Below, piece by piece: positions 25,845-34,858 of a stretch of DNA of 64,000 nucleotides; position 1 is the first letter of the stretch; each line of letters opens with the position of its first letter. Below the pieces are notes generated by a model that was given only the letters and a program-made list of their open reading frames with translations, did no database searches and was not told the origin of the DNA. Source of the stretch: Bacteroidota bacterium (GTDB lineage: Bacteria; Bacteroidota; Bacteroidia; Bacteroidales; Lentimicrobiaceae); assembly GCA_009773455.1 (NCBI GenBank), contig WSXU01000002.1, forward strand, positions 310,001 to 374,000, written 5' to 3'. The position numbers were made by a program, and so were the translations under genes.

Positions 25845-27044
25845 TCAGAGCTTGATCCAGGTTACCTGCATGGCATGGGGGCTGACACCGGTTAACCAGT
25901 CTTCCTGTCCGGAACCATCCAGATTGGAACGGATAATTTTCCCGTCGGGATTAGAATTGGAAATTTTATATCCCCAGAAAAGTTTATTCCTTTCATGATC
26001 TATGGTCATTCCCCAGGTGGCTTTTGAGCCGTAATCACCAATTTTAGCCAGGCCCGAACCGTCCGTATTACAGATGTAAATTCCCCCCTCTGTAACGGCA
26101 GTTCCATCAACAGGATATACGGCCATATATACTTTATCTGTTTCAGTATCTACTTCAATGGCCGTTCCATCAATATCCGGAATAACCTCTGTCATACCGG
26201 CTCCGGTGAAATCGCAGGTGAAGTATCCTCCGGTATAATCCGTCCGGTCATTGACCAGGTAAATTTTTCCGGTTTCCCTGTCGTATTGCATGTCGATCGG
26301 GTATTCTGGAACAGTACCTTCTGTGCTGATATACACTTCGGGACTGGTTCCATCCAGATTACAGCGGTATATTCCGCCAGGTCGTCCCCAGTAGAGTTTA
26401 TCGCCAACCACCATTAGAGCTTCGGGCGAATCAACGATTTCCTGTCCGGGAACAGCATAGTCCAGAATTCTGACAGGATTTTTCCCATCGGCATCAAAGC
26501 GATAGATAATGCCCAGTGAATAGTCCGAAACATACACTTTGCTGTGGGCCGTATCGATGGCCATCCCATAAGGCCGGGATAGTTCAACCGGTTCGAAATC
26601 CTGCACCAGCGGAGCATCATCAGTGAGGATCACCATGTGTACACTTCCGCCTTCCGGAGTGCGCATGGTGTAATACAATACCTGTGTCAGACCGGCCATC
26701 GGATCTTTTATATTCACCACCAGCGTTTTGATGAGTTTATTGTAATGTACATCATTTTCCGGTGTACAGGTCAGGGTGACTGTATACAATCCCGGCGTGT
26801 CAAATGAAATAACCGGATTGGCTTCAGTTGAGGTCTGACCATTCCCGAAATCCCATAAATAACCGGCTGCATTGAGCGATGCATTTGTAAACGTGACCGA
26901 ACAGGGAGCATAGCCATCGTTACTGACTTCGTATGTAAAATCGGCAACTGTACTGGCCGGAGGATTCCCGAGTTCATAGGTTTCACAACCACTTAAGATA
27001 AAACCGGGGAGCAGCAGTATCAGATATATCAGTATCTTTTTCAT
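25845..27044 (-). CDS. Lipoprotein with PKD domain and YWTD/NHL-like beta-propeller
   Basis: 399 aa from the ATG at 27044, which gives a proper lipoprotein signal (ILIYLILLLPGFILSGC); the ORF-track start 30 nt upstream overlaps susD by 4 nt. A PKD-like domain (about 35-115, YLWDFGNGQTSTEANPV) is followed by a six-bladed propeller made of repeats such as DTAHSKVYVSDY, DRETGKIYLVND, DTETDKVYMAV and DHERNKLFWGY, like LDL-receptor YWTD blades. Last gene of the five-gene operon, in the place where SusE/F-type surface-binding proteins usually lie. It is probably exposed at the surface and binds the substrate or a partner protein; no enzyme motif is visible. Ligand unknown. Confidence 0.8.
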   Translation of the reverse strand: MKKILIYLILLLPGFILSGCETYELGNPPASTVADFTYEVSNDGYAPCSVTFTNASLNAAGYLWDFGNGQTSTEANPVISFDTPGLYTVTLTCTPENDVHYNKLIKTLVVNIKDPMAGLTQVLYYTMRTPEGGSVHMVILTDDAPLVQDFEPVELSRPYGMAIDTAHSKVYVSDYSLGIIYRFDADGKNPVRILDYAVPGQEIVDSPEALMVVGDKLYWGRPGGIYRCNLDGTSPEVYISTEGTVPEYPIDMQYDRETGKIYLVNDRTDYTGGYFTCDFTGAGMTEVIPDIDGTAIEVDTETDKVYMAVYPVDGTAVTEGGIYICNTDGSGLAKIGDYGSKATWGMTIDHERNKLFWGYKISNSNPDGKIIRSNLDGSGQEDWLTGVSPHAMQVTWIKL

Positions 27045-27070
27045 TGTTTTCCTTTTGATTAAGTTAAAAA

Positions 27071-28405
27071 TCAATAACCATGGTTTTGTTGCATCAGGCT
27101 GTTGGTCTGCATTTCACTCAGCGGTATCGGAAATAAAGTATAATCTTCTTCTATTCCAAGCAATCCGGTAGCTCGTTTTGTCCTGACCAGATCAAACCAG
27201 CGATGACCTTCAAAGGCAAATTCATGGCGACATTCATTTTCAATGGCCAGTTTCAGGGCACTGTAGGTATCAGCCGTTGTTGCATCAAGACCTGCCCGGG
27301 AGCGGATTGCATCGATGCTTTCCCGGATGGTTAGTATGTTGCCATTTGAATATGCAAGGGCCTCGGCCTTAATCAAATACATTTCAGCCAGCCTGAGTAC
27401 CAGCACCGCATCAGACCCGGCAGCCAGCTGCTCGTATTTGGTTCCATAGACTTTGCTCTCAACATCGGAGGCTATGGATGCTTCAAGTCTCTGATCACCC
27501 GCTTCATAACTTTGAACCAAATCATCAGAGGGGGCAATTTCATAACGTCCGGCAAGGCTTTTTGGAAAGAAGTATTCGGCAAGCCTGTTTTTATTCTGCG
27601 CATCAAAAACTATTTCGAAAATCACTTCACTGTTGGTCCCTTCAAACAATGCCCCATAAGGGGAAACCAGTGAGAAATTTCCTTCTGTTATTACCTTATC
27701 GGCCATCTGCACTGCCAGAACGGCATCGGCAGCGTCTCCGATTGCATGATAGCGGGTCAGGTAAACCCTGGCCAGTAAAGCTGAAGCTGCAAATGAGTTT
27801 GCCCTCCCGGCCGGCATTGTTTCCGGAAGTTTGGCTTCCGCAAGCAAAAGGTCGGCGATGATCTGATCATAAACCTGCCCGGCAGGATTGCGTGCCTGAT
27901 TTACATTACTGATATCGAGTGTGGGTGCGGTCTTTATAGGAACCCCGCCGAAATAGGTCAGCAGATTAAAGTGGAAAAGTGCACGCATAAACAGCGCTTC
28001 CCCTTCATATTTGTCCCTTTCAGCAACAGTAAGGTCATCTATTCTTCCGAGTGCATAAAGAACGTTGTTTACCCTGTTTAGTCCATCATATGCAGCTATC
28101 CAGGTGCCTTCGATGATGGCATTGTCGGCAGGTACGTCATTGTTTTCTATCTGATAGTATTCATAGGTAGTACCGGTCCATTTCAGGTTGTCGGCGGCAA
28201 GGTCGCCCAGGATAATCCGGTTGCGGCCATACAATCCTGCTGACTGCAAAGCAGTATATGAACCGATGGTGGCCCGTTCAATTCCGACTTTGTCGTTGAT
28301 CGCGGTTTCAGATGAAATTGAAGCAGCAGGTTCAACATCCAGCACCTTTGTGCATGAGACAAGGATTAGTGCAGATGAAATCAGTAAATATGTTATCTTT
28401 TTCAT
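27071..28405 (-). CDS. SusD/RagB-family lipoprotein of the S51 peptidase locus
   Basis: 444 aa. Lipobox ALILVSC, then TKVLDVEP. SusD hallmarks: GEALFMRALFHFNLLTYFGGVPI in the helical core, LRLAEMYLIKAEALAYSNG, and FEGHRWFDLVRTKRA near the C-terminus. It starts 19 bp after the SusC stop and is clearly co-transcribed with it. SusD proteins are best known for glycans, but here the operon has peptidases and no carbohydrate enzyme, so the ligand is inferred to be a peptide polymer or its fragments. Confidence 0.94.
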   Translation of the reverse strand: MKKITYLLISSALILVSCTKVLDVEPAASISSETAINDKVGIERATIGSYTALQSAGLYGRNRIILGDLAADNLKWTGTTYEYYQIENNDVPADNAIIEGTWIAAYDGLNRVNNVLYALGRIDDLTVAERDKYEGEALFMRALFHFNLLTYFGGVPIKTAPTLDISNVNQARNPAGQVYDQIIADLLLAEAKLPETMPAGRANSFAASALLARVYLTRYHAIGDAADAVLAVQMADKVITEGNFSLVSPYGALFEGTNSEVIFEIVFDAQNKNRLAEYFFPKSLAGRYEIAPSDDLVQSYEAGDQRLEASIASDVESKVYGTKYEQLAAGSDAVLVLRLAEMYLIKAEALAYSNGNILTIRESIDAIRSRAGLDATTADTYSALKLAIENECRHEFAFEGHRWFDLVRTKRATGLLGIEEDYTLFPIPLSEMQTNSLMQQNHGY

Positions 28406-28424
28406 GATTTTCGGATCTTAAGGA

Positions 28425-31331
28425 TTAAAAACCTATGTTCAGGCCGGCCATAATGGTGCGTGATTGCGGGTAAGTAAAGAAGTCTGTGCCCAGGATGATG
28501 TTATCGTTCCCATAGTAGTTTACCTCCGGGTCCATCCCTGAATAGGTTGTCTTTGTGAACAGGTTCTGACCAGAAACAAATAGTCTGGCCGATTTGATGC
28601 CCGTTTTTCTCAACATGGTTTTCGGGAGGGTGTAACCGATGGAAATGTTCTTTATTCTTAAGAAGGATCCGTTTTCGATAAACCTGGATGAGATGGCTCC
28701 ATCCCCTGCCCTTGGAACATCGGTTATATCTCCGGGTTTCATCCACCTGCGCAGCATGGTTGTAGTCTGGTTGTCTTCCCCTATTCCTGATTCAAGGTAA
28801 ATCCGGGTTCCGTTAAAAACATCATTGCCGTAAACTGCCTGAAGAAAAATGGACAAGTCGAAGCCTTTAAAACTAAAGGTATTGGTCATACCGGTGGTAA
28901 AATCAGGATTCGGGTCCCCGGTTTTTGTAAGGTCATCGGCGGTAATGGTCCCATCGTCATTGATATCCTCATAAACCAGGTCGCCGGTAGTGGGATCTAC
29001 GCCCAGGCAATTGTAACCCATGAAAATTCCAATGGGCTCGCCCTCAATAACCCAGTTGCTTCCCCGTCCAAGATCTGCTATGGGTTGTCCATCATAAAGT
29101 TTGGTTATTTTATTCCGGTTGGCAGCAAAATTAAACGAGGTATTCCACGTAAATGCACCCCTGATGTTCTCCGTGTTTAAAACCAGTTCGAATCCTTTGT
29201 TCTCTAGGTTTCCGATATTGGCAAAAATGGTGCTGTATCCCGTTGAGGGAGGCAGAGGTCTTTCAAGCAACAGGTCTCTCGTTTTGTTGAAATACACATC
29301 AGCATTCAGACTAATGCGGCTATCGAATACTGCAATATCAAGACCAAATCCTGTCTGGGCTGTGGTTTCCCATTTCAGGTCCGGATTTGGCAACTGGGTT
29401 GGTGCAATCCCTGAATTACCACCATAATTAAATCCGCCACCGTAAAGACCAAGAGAAGCAAAATCAGGAATACCATCATTCCCGGTTAATCCGAAGCTTG
29501 CTCTGACTTTAAGTTCGCTTAACCAGGCAAACTGCTTCATAAATTCCTCTTCATTTAACCTCCATGCGAATGAAGCAGCAGGGAAATATCCGTACTGATT
29601 GTTCTCGCCGAATTTTGATGAACCATCGGCCCGCGCTGTGAGTGTCACAATATATTTATACTTATAATTGTACTTAAACTGCCCGAAAAATGAATTCAGG
29701 CCACGGTCGAGCGATGAAGCTGATGCGGCCCTGATGGTTCCTGCCGAGGTGATATACTGTAAATTCTCGTTGGGAAAATCAATGGCTTCGATATAGGTAG
29801 TGCGCCTGGCATACTTTTCAAAACTGTAGCCTGCCATGACTTCAAAGTTATGCTTTTCGCTGAGGGTTATAATGTATTGCAGAACATTGCTGCTAACCAG
29901 ATTGCTCACATATGATGTACCTTCAATTCCCAGTCCGTTGTATTTGGCACCCTGCCTGGTTGTAATGGGGTCATATTCATGTTCGCGAAGATTATAAATA
30001 TCGGCGCCCCATTTGGTTGTAAAGGTGAAGCCATCAAGGAATTTATATTCCAGGAATACATTTCCATTGTTGCGGTTTGTGTAAGCAATATTTACCGTTT
30101 CATTGGAGATGGCAACCGGATTTGCATAAGGGCCCTGTTCGTTGTAAGTACCATCTTCGTTATACACCGGATAAATTGCAGGAATCGACAAGGCATTGGG
30201 CAGTGGCCCGAAGAGGGTCTGGTCGCCTTCAACCCGGTCGTTTTTCGAATACGTCATTGAAATACTGCCTCCAATAGTCAGGCCCCGATAGAGTAGGTGA
30301 TCAACATTCAACCTGCCCGAATACCGGTTATAGTCGGTACCTTTAACAGTCCCCTCCTGGTTATAATAACTCCCTGAAACAAACAGCCTGGTTTTGTCGT
30401 TGCCGCTGCTTACCGAGAGTTCTGTGTTGGATGTTGGAGCCACCTGAAGTATTTCACTCATCCAGTCGGTATCGATCCCCTGAACATCGGTTCCTTTGTA
30501 TTCATTCCATTGCTGCGCGTTCATCAGCTCCGGTAAACGTTCCTTTGGCAGGGTTTGCCAGCCGTAGGAAGTATTCAGATTAATGCTGGTTTTTTGCAGA
30601 TTTCCCTTTTTTGTGGTAATGAGAATAACCCCGTTAGAAGCTCTTGCCCCATAAATAGCAGTTGCAGAGGCGTCTTTCAGAATGGTAACCTGTTCTATAT
30701 CGTTGGGGTTGATGTCGGAAAGTGCACCAATTTCCTGTCCGCTGTAGCCAATTTGTCCGAAACTTCCGGAAAGGGCCGGCACTCCGTCAATCACGATCAG
30801 CGGCTGGTTGGTAGCATTGATTGAACTTCCTCCCCTGATTTTGATGGAATTCTGTCCGCCGGGGGTACCTGAGTTCTGGTTGATTGTCATACCGGCTGCT
30901 TTACCCTGGAGAACACCATCGATGGTCCTTAATGGAATGGCCTTGATTTCTTCCTGATCTACCAGTCCAAAAGAGCCTGTTATCAACTTTTTGCTCGAAG
31001 TATTATAACCCATTACTACCACTTCACCCAGGTCAATCTTTTCTTCTGACATTTCAATGCTGATCTGTCGTTTTCCCTTTACCGGGACTTCCTGCTTTTG
31101 CATCCCGACAAAGGAGAATACAAGCACCCCGTCCGATGGGATGTCAAGAGAAAAGGAACCATTCGCATCTGTGACAGTTCCTTTGGAAGTGCCTTTGATA
31201 ACGACGGTAACTCCGGGGATCGGCTGTTTATCCGTTGCCGAGGTAACCTTTCCGCTGACAGGTATGTTCTGTGCTTTCAGGGAACCTATGACCAGCATGA
31301 ATACCAAAAATAAAATATAAGGTCTCTTCAT
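28425..31331 (-). CDS. SusC/RagA-family TonB-dependent transporter of the S51 peptidase locus
   Basis: 968 aa. Signal peptide ending LKAQN, carboxypeptidase-D-like domain (VSGKVTSATDKQPIPGVTV), TonB-box-like stretch (LGEVVVMGYN), plug with LIVIDGVPA and TILKDASATAIYGARASNGV, then barrel ending YPQSRTIMAGLNIGF. It lies 22 bp downstream of the cyanophycinase-type gene and 19 bp upstream of susD. RagA/RagB of Porphyromonas is an established peptide-importing SusCD system, so a peptide substrate is plausible. Expected role: uptake of polymer fragments into the periplasm. Confidence 0.95.
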   Translation of the reverse strand: MKRPYILFLVFMLVIGSLKAQNIPVSGKVTSATDKQPIPGVTVVIKGTSKGTVTDANGSFSLDIPSDGVLVFSFVGMQKQEVPVKGKRQISIEMSEEKIDLGEVVVMGYNTSSKKLITGSFGLVDQEEIKAIPLRTIDGVLQGKAAGMTINQNSGTPGGQNSIKIRGGSSINATNQPLIVIDGVPALSGSFGQIGYSGQEIGALSDINPNDIEQVTILKDASATAIYGARASNGVILITTKKGNLQKTSINLNTSYGWQTLPKERLPELMNAQQWNEYKGTDVQGIDTDWMSEILQVAPTSNTELSVSSGNDKTRLFVSGSYYNQEGTVKGTDYNRYSGRLNVDHLLYRGLTIGGSISMTYSKNDRVEGDQTLFGPLPNALSIPAIYPVYNEDGTYNEQGPYANPVAISNETVNIAYTNRNNGNVFLEYKFLDGFTFTTKWGADIYNLREHEYDPITTRQGAKYNGLGIEGTSYVSNLVSSNVLQYIITLSEKHNFEVMAGYSFEKYARRTTYIEAIDFPNENLQYITSAGTIRAASASSLDRGLNSFFGQFKYNYKYKYIVTLTARADGSSKFGENNQYGYFPAASFAWRLNEEEFMKQFAWLSELKVRASFGLTGNDGIPDFASLGLYGGGFNYGGNSGIAPTQLPNPDLKWETTAQTGFGLDIAVFDSRISLNADVYFNKTRDLLLERPLPPSTGYSTIFANIGNLENKGFELVLNTENIRGAFTWNTSFNFAANRNKITKLYDGQPIADLGRGSNWVIEGEPIGIFMGYNCLGVDPTTGDLVYEDINDDGTITADDLTKTGDPNPDFTTGMTNTFSFKGFDLSIFLQAVYGNDVFNGTRIYLESGIGEDNQTTTMLRRWMKPGDITDVPRAGDGAISSRFIENGSFLRIKNISIGYTLPKTMLRKTGIKSARLFVSGQNLFTKTTYSGMDPEVNYYGNDNIILGTDFFTYPQSRTIMAGLNIGF

Positions 31332-31353
31332 ACAATAAGGGTTTGGTTGGTTG

Positions 31354-32622
31354 TTATTTAATCTTTGTTACTGATACTTTTACAGGGCTGATATCCAGGC
31401 GTATATCTGCAACAGAATACTCATCCTCTTCGCGTGCATTCTCAAAATAGAAACCCTGGCTGGAGGGTTTTTTTGTAAAGTTAAGCAGGAAAGCATTCTC
31501 GGAATCGGTAAAATTAAGGTTTGAGATGCTTTCAGCACCTTTGTTATCCATAAGATTGATGGTAATCACATCGCGGAGGGTCGAACCATTGGCCGATAAA
31601 ATCCCGGCCTGTGCCGGATGTTCACGTTTGTAGTATTCATTCCCCCTGGTAGCCTTCTTTCCTGCGGCCGGAATCAGTTCGCCGGTATTCACCAGGTAAG
31701 AATCACCGTTCTCCAGATAGCTGACAGAAAGGTTGGAGATATCAGGCAATCCCTGTACCAGTGAATATGTGGCTTCAGCAGCATTAATAATGGTCAGGCC
31801 TGCTGCCCCGGCAACCTGAATTTTATGGTCGTAAGCAGAATAGATCAACGCTGTGTTTTCATCCACCCCGAAAGCAAGATGATATTTCTCCCGTGAATCC
31901 ATAAGTGCAACAATCAGCCTGCCTATTCTGGCTCTCTGATTAAAATGCTGATCAACAATGCCTTCAGGAAAAAATCCAATACCCCTCGAAAGCAGCAAAG
32001 CATCAGTTTCTTCATTCTCAGGGCCATTGTCACGGATGATGCCCTGTTTCAGGGCTCCCATGCTGGTACCATTACCGATCATGATTTCACTCATGATGGC
32101 TGCACCGGCACTGCTCCCTCCGATTACACCTCCCTTGTTATAAACCTCCCAAACAGCTTCAAGCACGGGTGTCCGTCCGCCATCCGGCAAAGTCAGAGCC
32201 ATCATGGTACGCATCTGGTCACCACCGGTAAACCAAACCCCTGTACATCCCCGGATCGTTCTTGCCAGCCTTTTGTCGTTGCCGTTTCCGGCCCATTTCG
32301 ATTCATCGGTATCCATGGTGCTGTCATCATCCATCACCGAAATGTTTATAAGGTGTATGTTATCGGCTTTAACCCCATACGACTGAAGTGTTTTACTGAT
32401 GCTCACCCACGACTGAACAGGGACACCGCTTGCGGAAGGGATCACGGCGAAAGCCGCTTTCTCCGGGCCTCCGGCCAGTCCTATCATCCTGCTGTAAACC
32501 TCTTTATTATCCGGGTTCAGACCACCACCTACGATGACAAGACTTCCTTTTCCATCCTGAGCTGTAACAATGAAAGAAGTGCATAACAGCAATAACAACA
32601 AGGAGATACCGGCTCTTTTCAT
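31354..32622 (-). CDS. Cyanophycinase-type S51 serine peptidase, periplasmic
   Basis: 422 aa. Signal peptide about 1-22 (TSFIVTAQ), with no sorting domain, so probably periplasmic. The S51 domain (about 25-290) shows LVIVGGGLNPDN at the start, FTGGDQ (131-136), the nucleophile elbow GGSSAGAA with Ser171, DQHFNQRARIGRL with His226, and GVDENTA with Glu255: all three residue types of the Ser-His-Glu triad described for cyanophycinases. GGDQ and DQHF separate cyanophycinases from dipeptidase E, the shorter S51 group. About 130 C-terminal residues form an extra beta-rich region. The family hydrolyses cyanophycin, the Asp-Arg storage polymer, to beta-Asp-Arg. Encoded 19 bp after the other S51 gene and just before susC. 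Substrate inferred from family and from the nearby isoaspartyl dipeptidase. Confidence 0.87.
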   Translation of the reverse strand: MKRAGISLLLLLLCTSFIVTAQDGKGSLVIVGGGLNPDNKEVYSRMIGLAGGPEKAAFAVIPSASGVPVQSWVSISKTLQSYGVKADNIHLINISVMDDDSTMDTDESKWAGNGNDKRLARTIRGCTGVWFTGGDQMRTMMALTLPDGGRTPVLEAVWEVYNKGGVIGGSSAGAAIMSEIMIGNGTSMGALKQGIIRDNGPENEETDALLLSRGIGFFPEGIVDQHFNQRARIGRLIVALMDSREKYHLAFGVDENTALIYSAYDHKIQVAGAAGLTIINAAEATYSLVQGLPDISNLSVSYLENGDSYLVNTGELIPAAGKKATRGNEYYKREHPAQAGILSANGSTLRDVITINLMDNKGAESISNLNFTDSENAFLLNFTKKPSSQGFYFENAREEDEYSVADIRLDISPVKVSVTKIK

Positions 32623-32641
32623 AGATTGAATTTAAGGGTTA

Positions 32642-34618
32642 TTATTCCTTGACAAAATTAGAAGCTGCAACGATCCTTCCAGAACCATCGGAAAGCAGCA
32701 ACATGTAAATACCTCCAGGCAAAAATGAAATATCCGCGGATACATTGTTCTCCGAAATAATTCCTTCTCTGACATTACTTCCTGAAAGAGAGACAATTTT
32801 CCATGATGAAGCTCCTTTTACAGTGCTGAACTTAATCAATCTCCCGGCAGGATTGGGTGCAATTGCTATGGGAAAAGAGAATTCCGGACCGGAAATCCCT
32901 TCAGGAGAAACGTCTCCCATCTGGAAAGGCGTTGTATAATCAATGAAATACATACTGAGTTTCTCAAATCCTGCCACCATTCTGGGGGTTCCAGGGCCAC
33001 CTGTGCCGGTCTGATGAGAAAATCCGGCTTTTGTGCCTTCATTGGCTATTACCATAACCGGGGCCGTGCCGTAACCGGTAAGCCAGGTTTTCCCGTTAAG
33101 CGGAGCATACTTCATGTAATTGTGATTGGTGAGCCAGATGCCAAACTTCACTGTATCGAGAGCCATGGCATAGGGGACAGCAGTAGCGGTATTTTCATAG
33201 ATATCGCTGTTCAGGTAGGTTTCGGGCATGATGACTGTATTCTTCAACAATTCCATACCGCGTGTAAATGTCAGCTCCCCGTACCAGGATGCCAGGTACT
33301 CAAGATAATTTCCTATGATTGTTTTGCCCGCCAGTCGGGCATCCTGACCGGCAAAGGCACTGATCATCCCGTCTCCCTTCAGTTTTTGAATCAGCAATCT
33401 TCCATTCGGCGTCAGCAAAAACTGGCTGAATGTGGTTTCGTTGTTCTTTACAAACAGGATTTTGGAAGCCCCTGTAATTTCTGATGCAAATTCCGCATCT
33501 GATCCGTTGGCTGCGACAGGATTAAAGATGGCAACCTCAGCAGCACCTGCTTCAAGAAGTCCGGCACTGAAACTGCCGGCCATGGTATTGTCGCCTGAAA
33601 GGATCATCACACCGGCTTCAGGAACTCCGCAGGAAGTTACCAGATCGGTGATCATGGCCGAGTTGTCGTTCAACAGATTACTTCCTGAAGCCAAAACCGT
33701 ATAGTTTCCGGATTCCGACAAACCTGATGTATTGATCTGCCGGTCAAGCGTCAGGTAACCGGTTTCTCCGGTTGAAAAGTTATAGGTACATCCTTTGATC
33801 AACTGTATCACTATGATGGAATCGGCAAGCAATTTGTTGCCGTTCTGGCTGAAACTACCGGCTGATCGGTAAAAATTAGCACAGCCCGTTCCATATACCG
33901 TACCCAGGCCATTCTCATCAACGGTCATGCAGGTCATATCGTCCATGCCAAGCCCGGTAAGATCTTCGTTCGCACTGAACCTGTAATTGGCGAGAAATCC
34001 GGCAAGCCTTCCAAACCGTGCCCTTTCACAAAAATGGGTGTCAAAAATAAAACCCGGTTTCAGGTCAAGGAAATCATCTTCCAGTGTAACGTAACTGTTG
34101 TTGGGGTTTTCGATGCATTGATATGGATAAACTGTACCGTTTTCAGCTGTAAATACGATGGATGAAAGGATGTGCATACCGGCTGAGGTGCCACCGATAC
34201 ACCCACCCTGGCTATACTTATCGTTCACCGCATCCAGAAGCCTGGTGTTGCGGTAAAGGTTGTAATATTCCCATTGGTCGCCTCCCCTGAAGAAAATGAC
34301 ATCATACGTCATGAGGGTATCATAGGTTGCCTGACTGTCAGCACTGTCGCGCGTTGCAATGGCAAACTCCCTTGCCCGGGCAGCACCACACTGACTCTCC
34401 ATATAGGGAGCAAGGCTTCCGGTTTCTGTTCCAATGATGGCAACCCGTTTCCCTTCCACGGCCCATCTGTAGGGTGGAGTACTCCAACTGTTGGTTCCAT
34501 TCTTTTCCGAACCACCTCCCACCAGTAGCAACCGCCCTTGCGCTAACGATCCGGCACAGGAAATGAATAATAAAAATATGAGTATGAAACCCTTATGAAT
34601 TTCGTTGTGTGATGGCAT
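32642..34618 (-). CDS. Secreted double-domain S51 peptidase-like protein with T9SS sorting domain
   Basis: 658 aa. Signal peptide about 1-27 (CAGSLAQ). First S51 domain (about 28-285): LLLVGGGSEKNG, FRGGDQ (110-115), GGTSAGMHI with Ser145, FDTHFCERARFGRL with His195, and GMDDMTC, where Asp227 sits at the usual triad Glu. A second region (about 333-530) can be aligned to S51 by eye: ITGASKILFVKNNET, GDGMISAFAGQDA in place of the nucleophile elbow (Phe422 for Ser), then a strand/loop pattern without the His and Glu. It looks like a degenerate S51 copy. The last 75 residues (APNPAGRLIKFS ... GGIYMLLLSD) are a T9SS sorting domain. First gene of the operon; probable extracellular polymer hydrolase or binder. 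Confidence 0.82.
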   Translation of the reverse strand: MPSHNEIHKGFILIFLLFISCAGSLAQGRLLLVGGGSEKNGTNSWSTPPYRWAVEGKRVAIIGTETGSLAPYMESQCGAARAREFAIATRDSADSQATYDTLMTYDVIFFRGGDQWEYYNLYRNTRLLDAVNDKYSQGGCIGGTSAGMHILSSIVFTAENGTVYPYQCIENPNNSYVTLEDDFLDLKPGFIFDTHFCERARFGRLAGFLANYRFSANEDLTGLGMDDMTCMTVDENGLGTVYGTGCANFYRSAGSFSQNGNKLLADSIIVIQLIKGCTYNFSTGETGYLTLDRQINTSGLSESGNYTVLASGSNLLNDNSAMITDLVTSCGVPEAGVMILSGDNTMAGSFSAGLLEAGAAEVAIFNPVAANGSDAEFASEITGASKILFVKNNETTFSQFLLTPNGRLLIQKLKGDGMISAFAGQDARLAGKTIIGNYLEYLASWYGELTFTRGMELLKNTVIMPETYLNSDIYENTATAVPYAMALDTVKFGIWLTNHNYMKYAPLNGKTWLTGYGTAPVMVIANEGTKAGFSHQTGTGGPGTPRMVAGFEKLSMYFIDYTTPFQMGDVSPEGISGPEFSFPIAIAPNPAGRLIKFSTVKGASSWKIVSLSGSNVREGIISENNVSADISFLPGGIYMLLLSDGSGRIVAASNFVKE

Positions 34619-34649
34619 GCAGGAACATCCGGATTAACGATAGCTTTTC

Positions 34650-34681
34650 CAAACTTACAAAAATTATTTCATGAAATGAAA
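34650..34681 (-). promoter_or_regulatory. Promoter of the S51-SusCD operon
   Basis: Minus-strand TTTC (34678-34681), 20-bp spacer, TAAGTTTG (34650-34657), 31 bp upstream of the operon's first ATG at 34618. Close match to the Bacteroidetes promoter consensus. Confidence 0.6.
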
Positions 34682-34830
34682 AGAGTATAATTAGTAATGG
34701 AGACAAAAACAGGAAGGCATTGGCATTATTAATCCTTACCTTTCCCAGAATCTGATTCGTGTCCCGGTTTATTTCCATACGTCAGCACCATATCTTATAT
34801 CACTGAATTCTACAGACGCTCAAACTTTGC

Positions 34831-34838
34831 TAACTTTG
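34831..34838 (+). promoter_or_regulatory. -7 box of the isoaspartyl dipeptidase gene
   Basis: TAACTTTG, a good TAnnTTTG match 20 bp upstream of the ATG at 34859. The corresponding -33 position (ATTC) is a weak match. It rules out the GTG start at 34838 used by the ORF track, which overlaps this box. Confidence 0.55.
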
Positions 34839-34858
34839 TGATTCCAAAAACCAGACAG

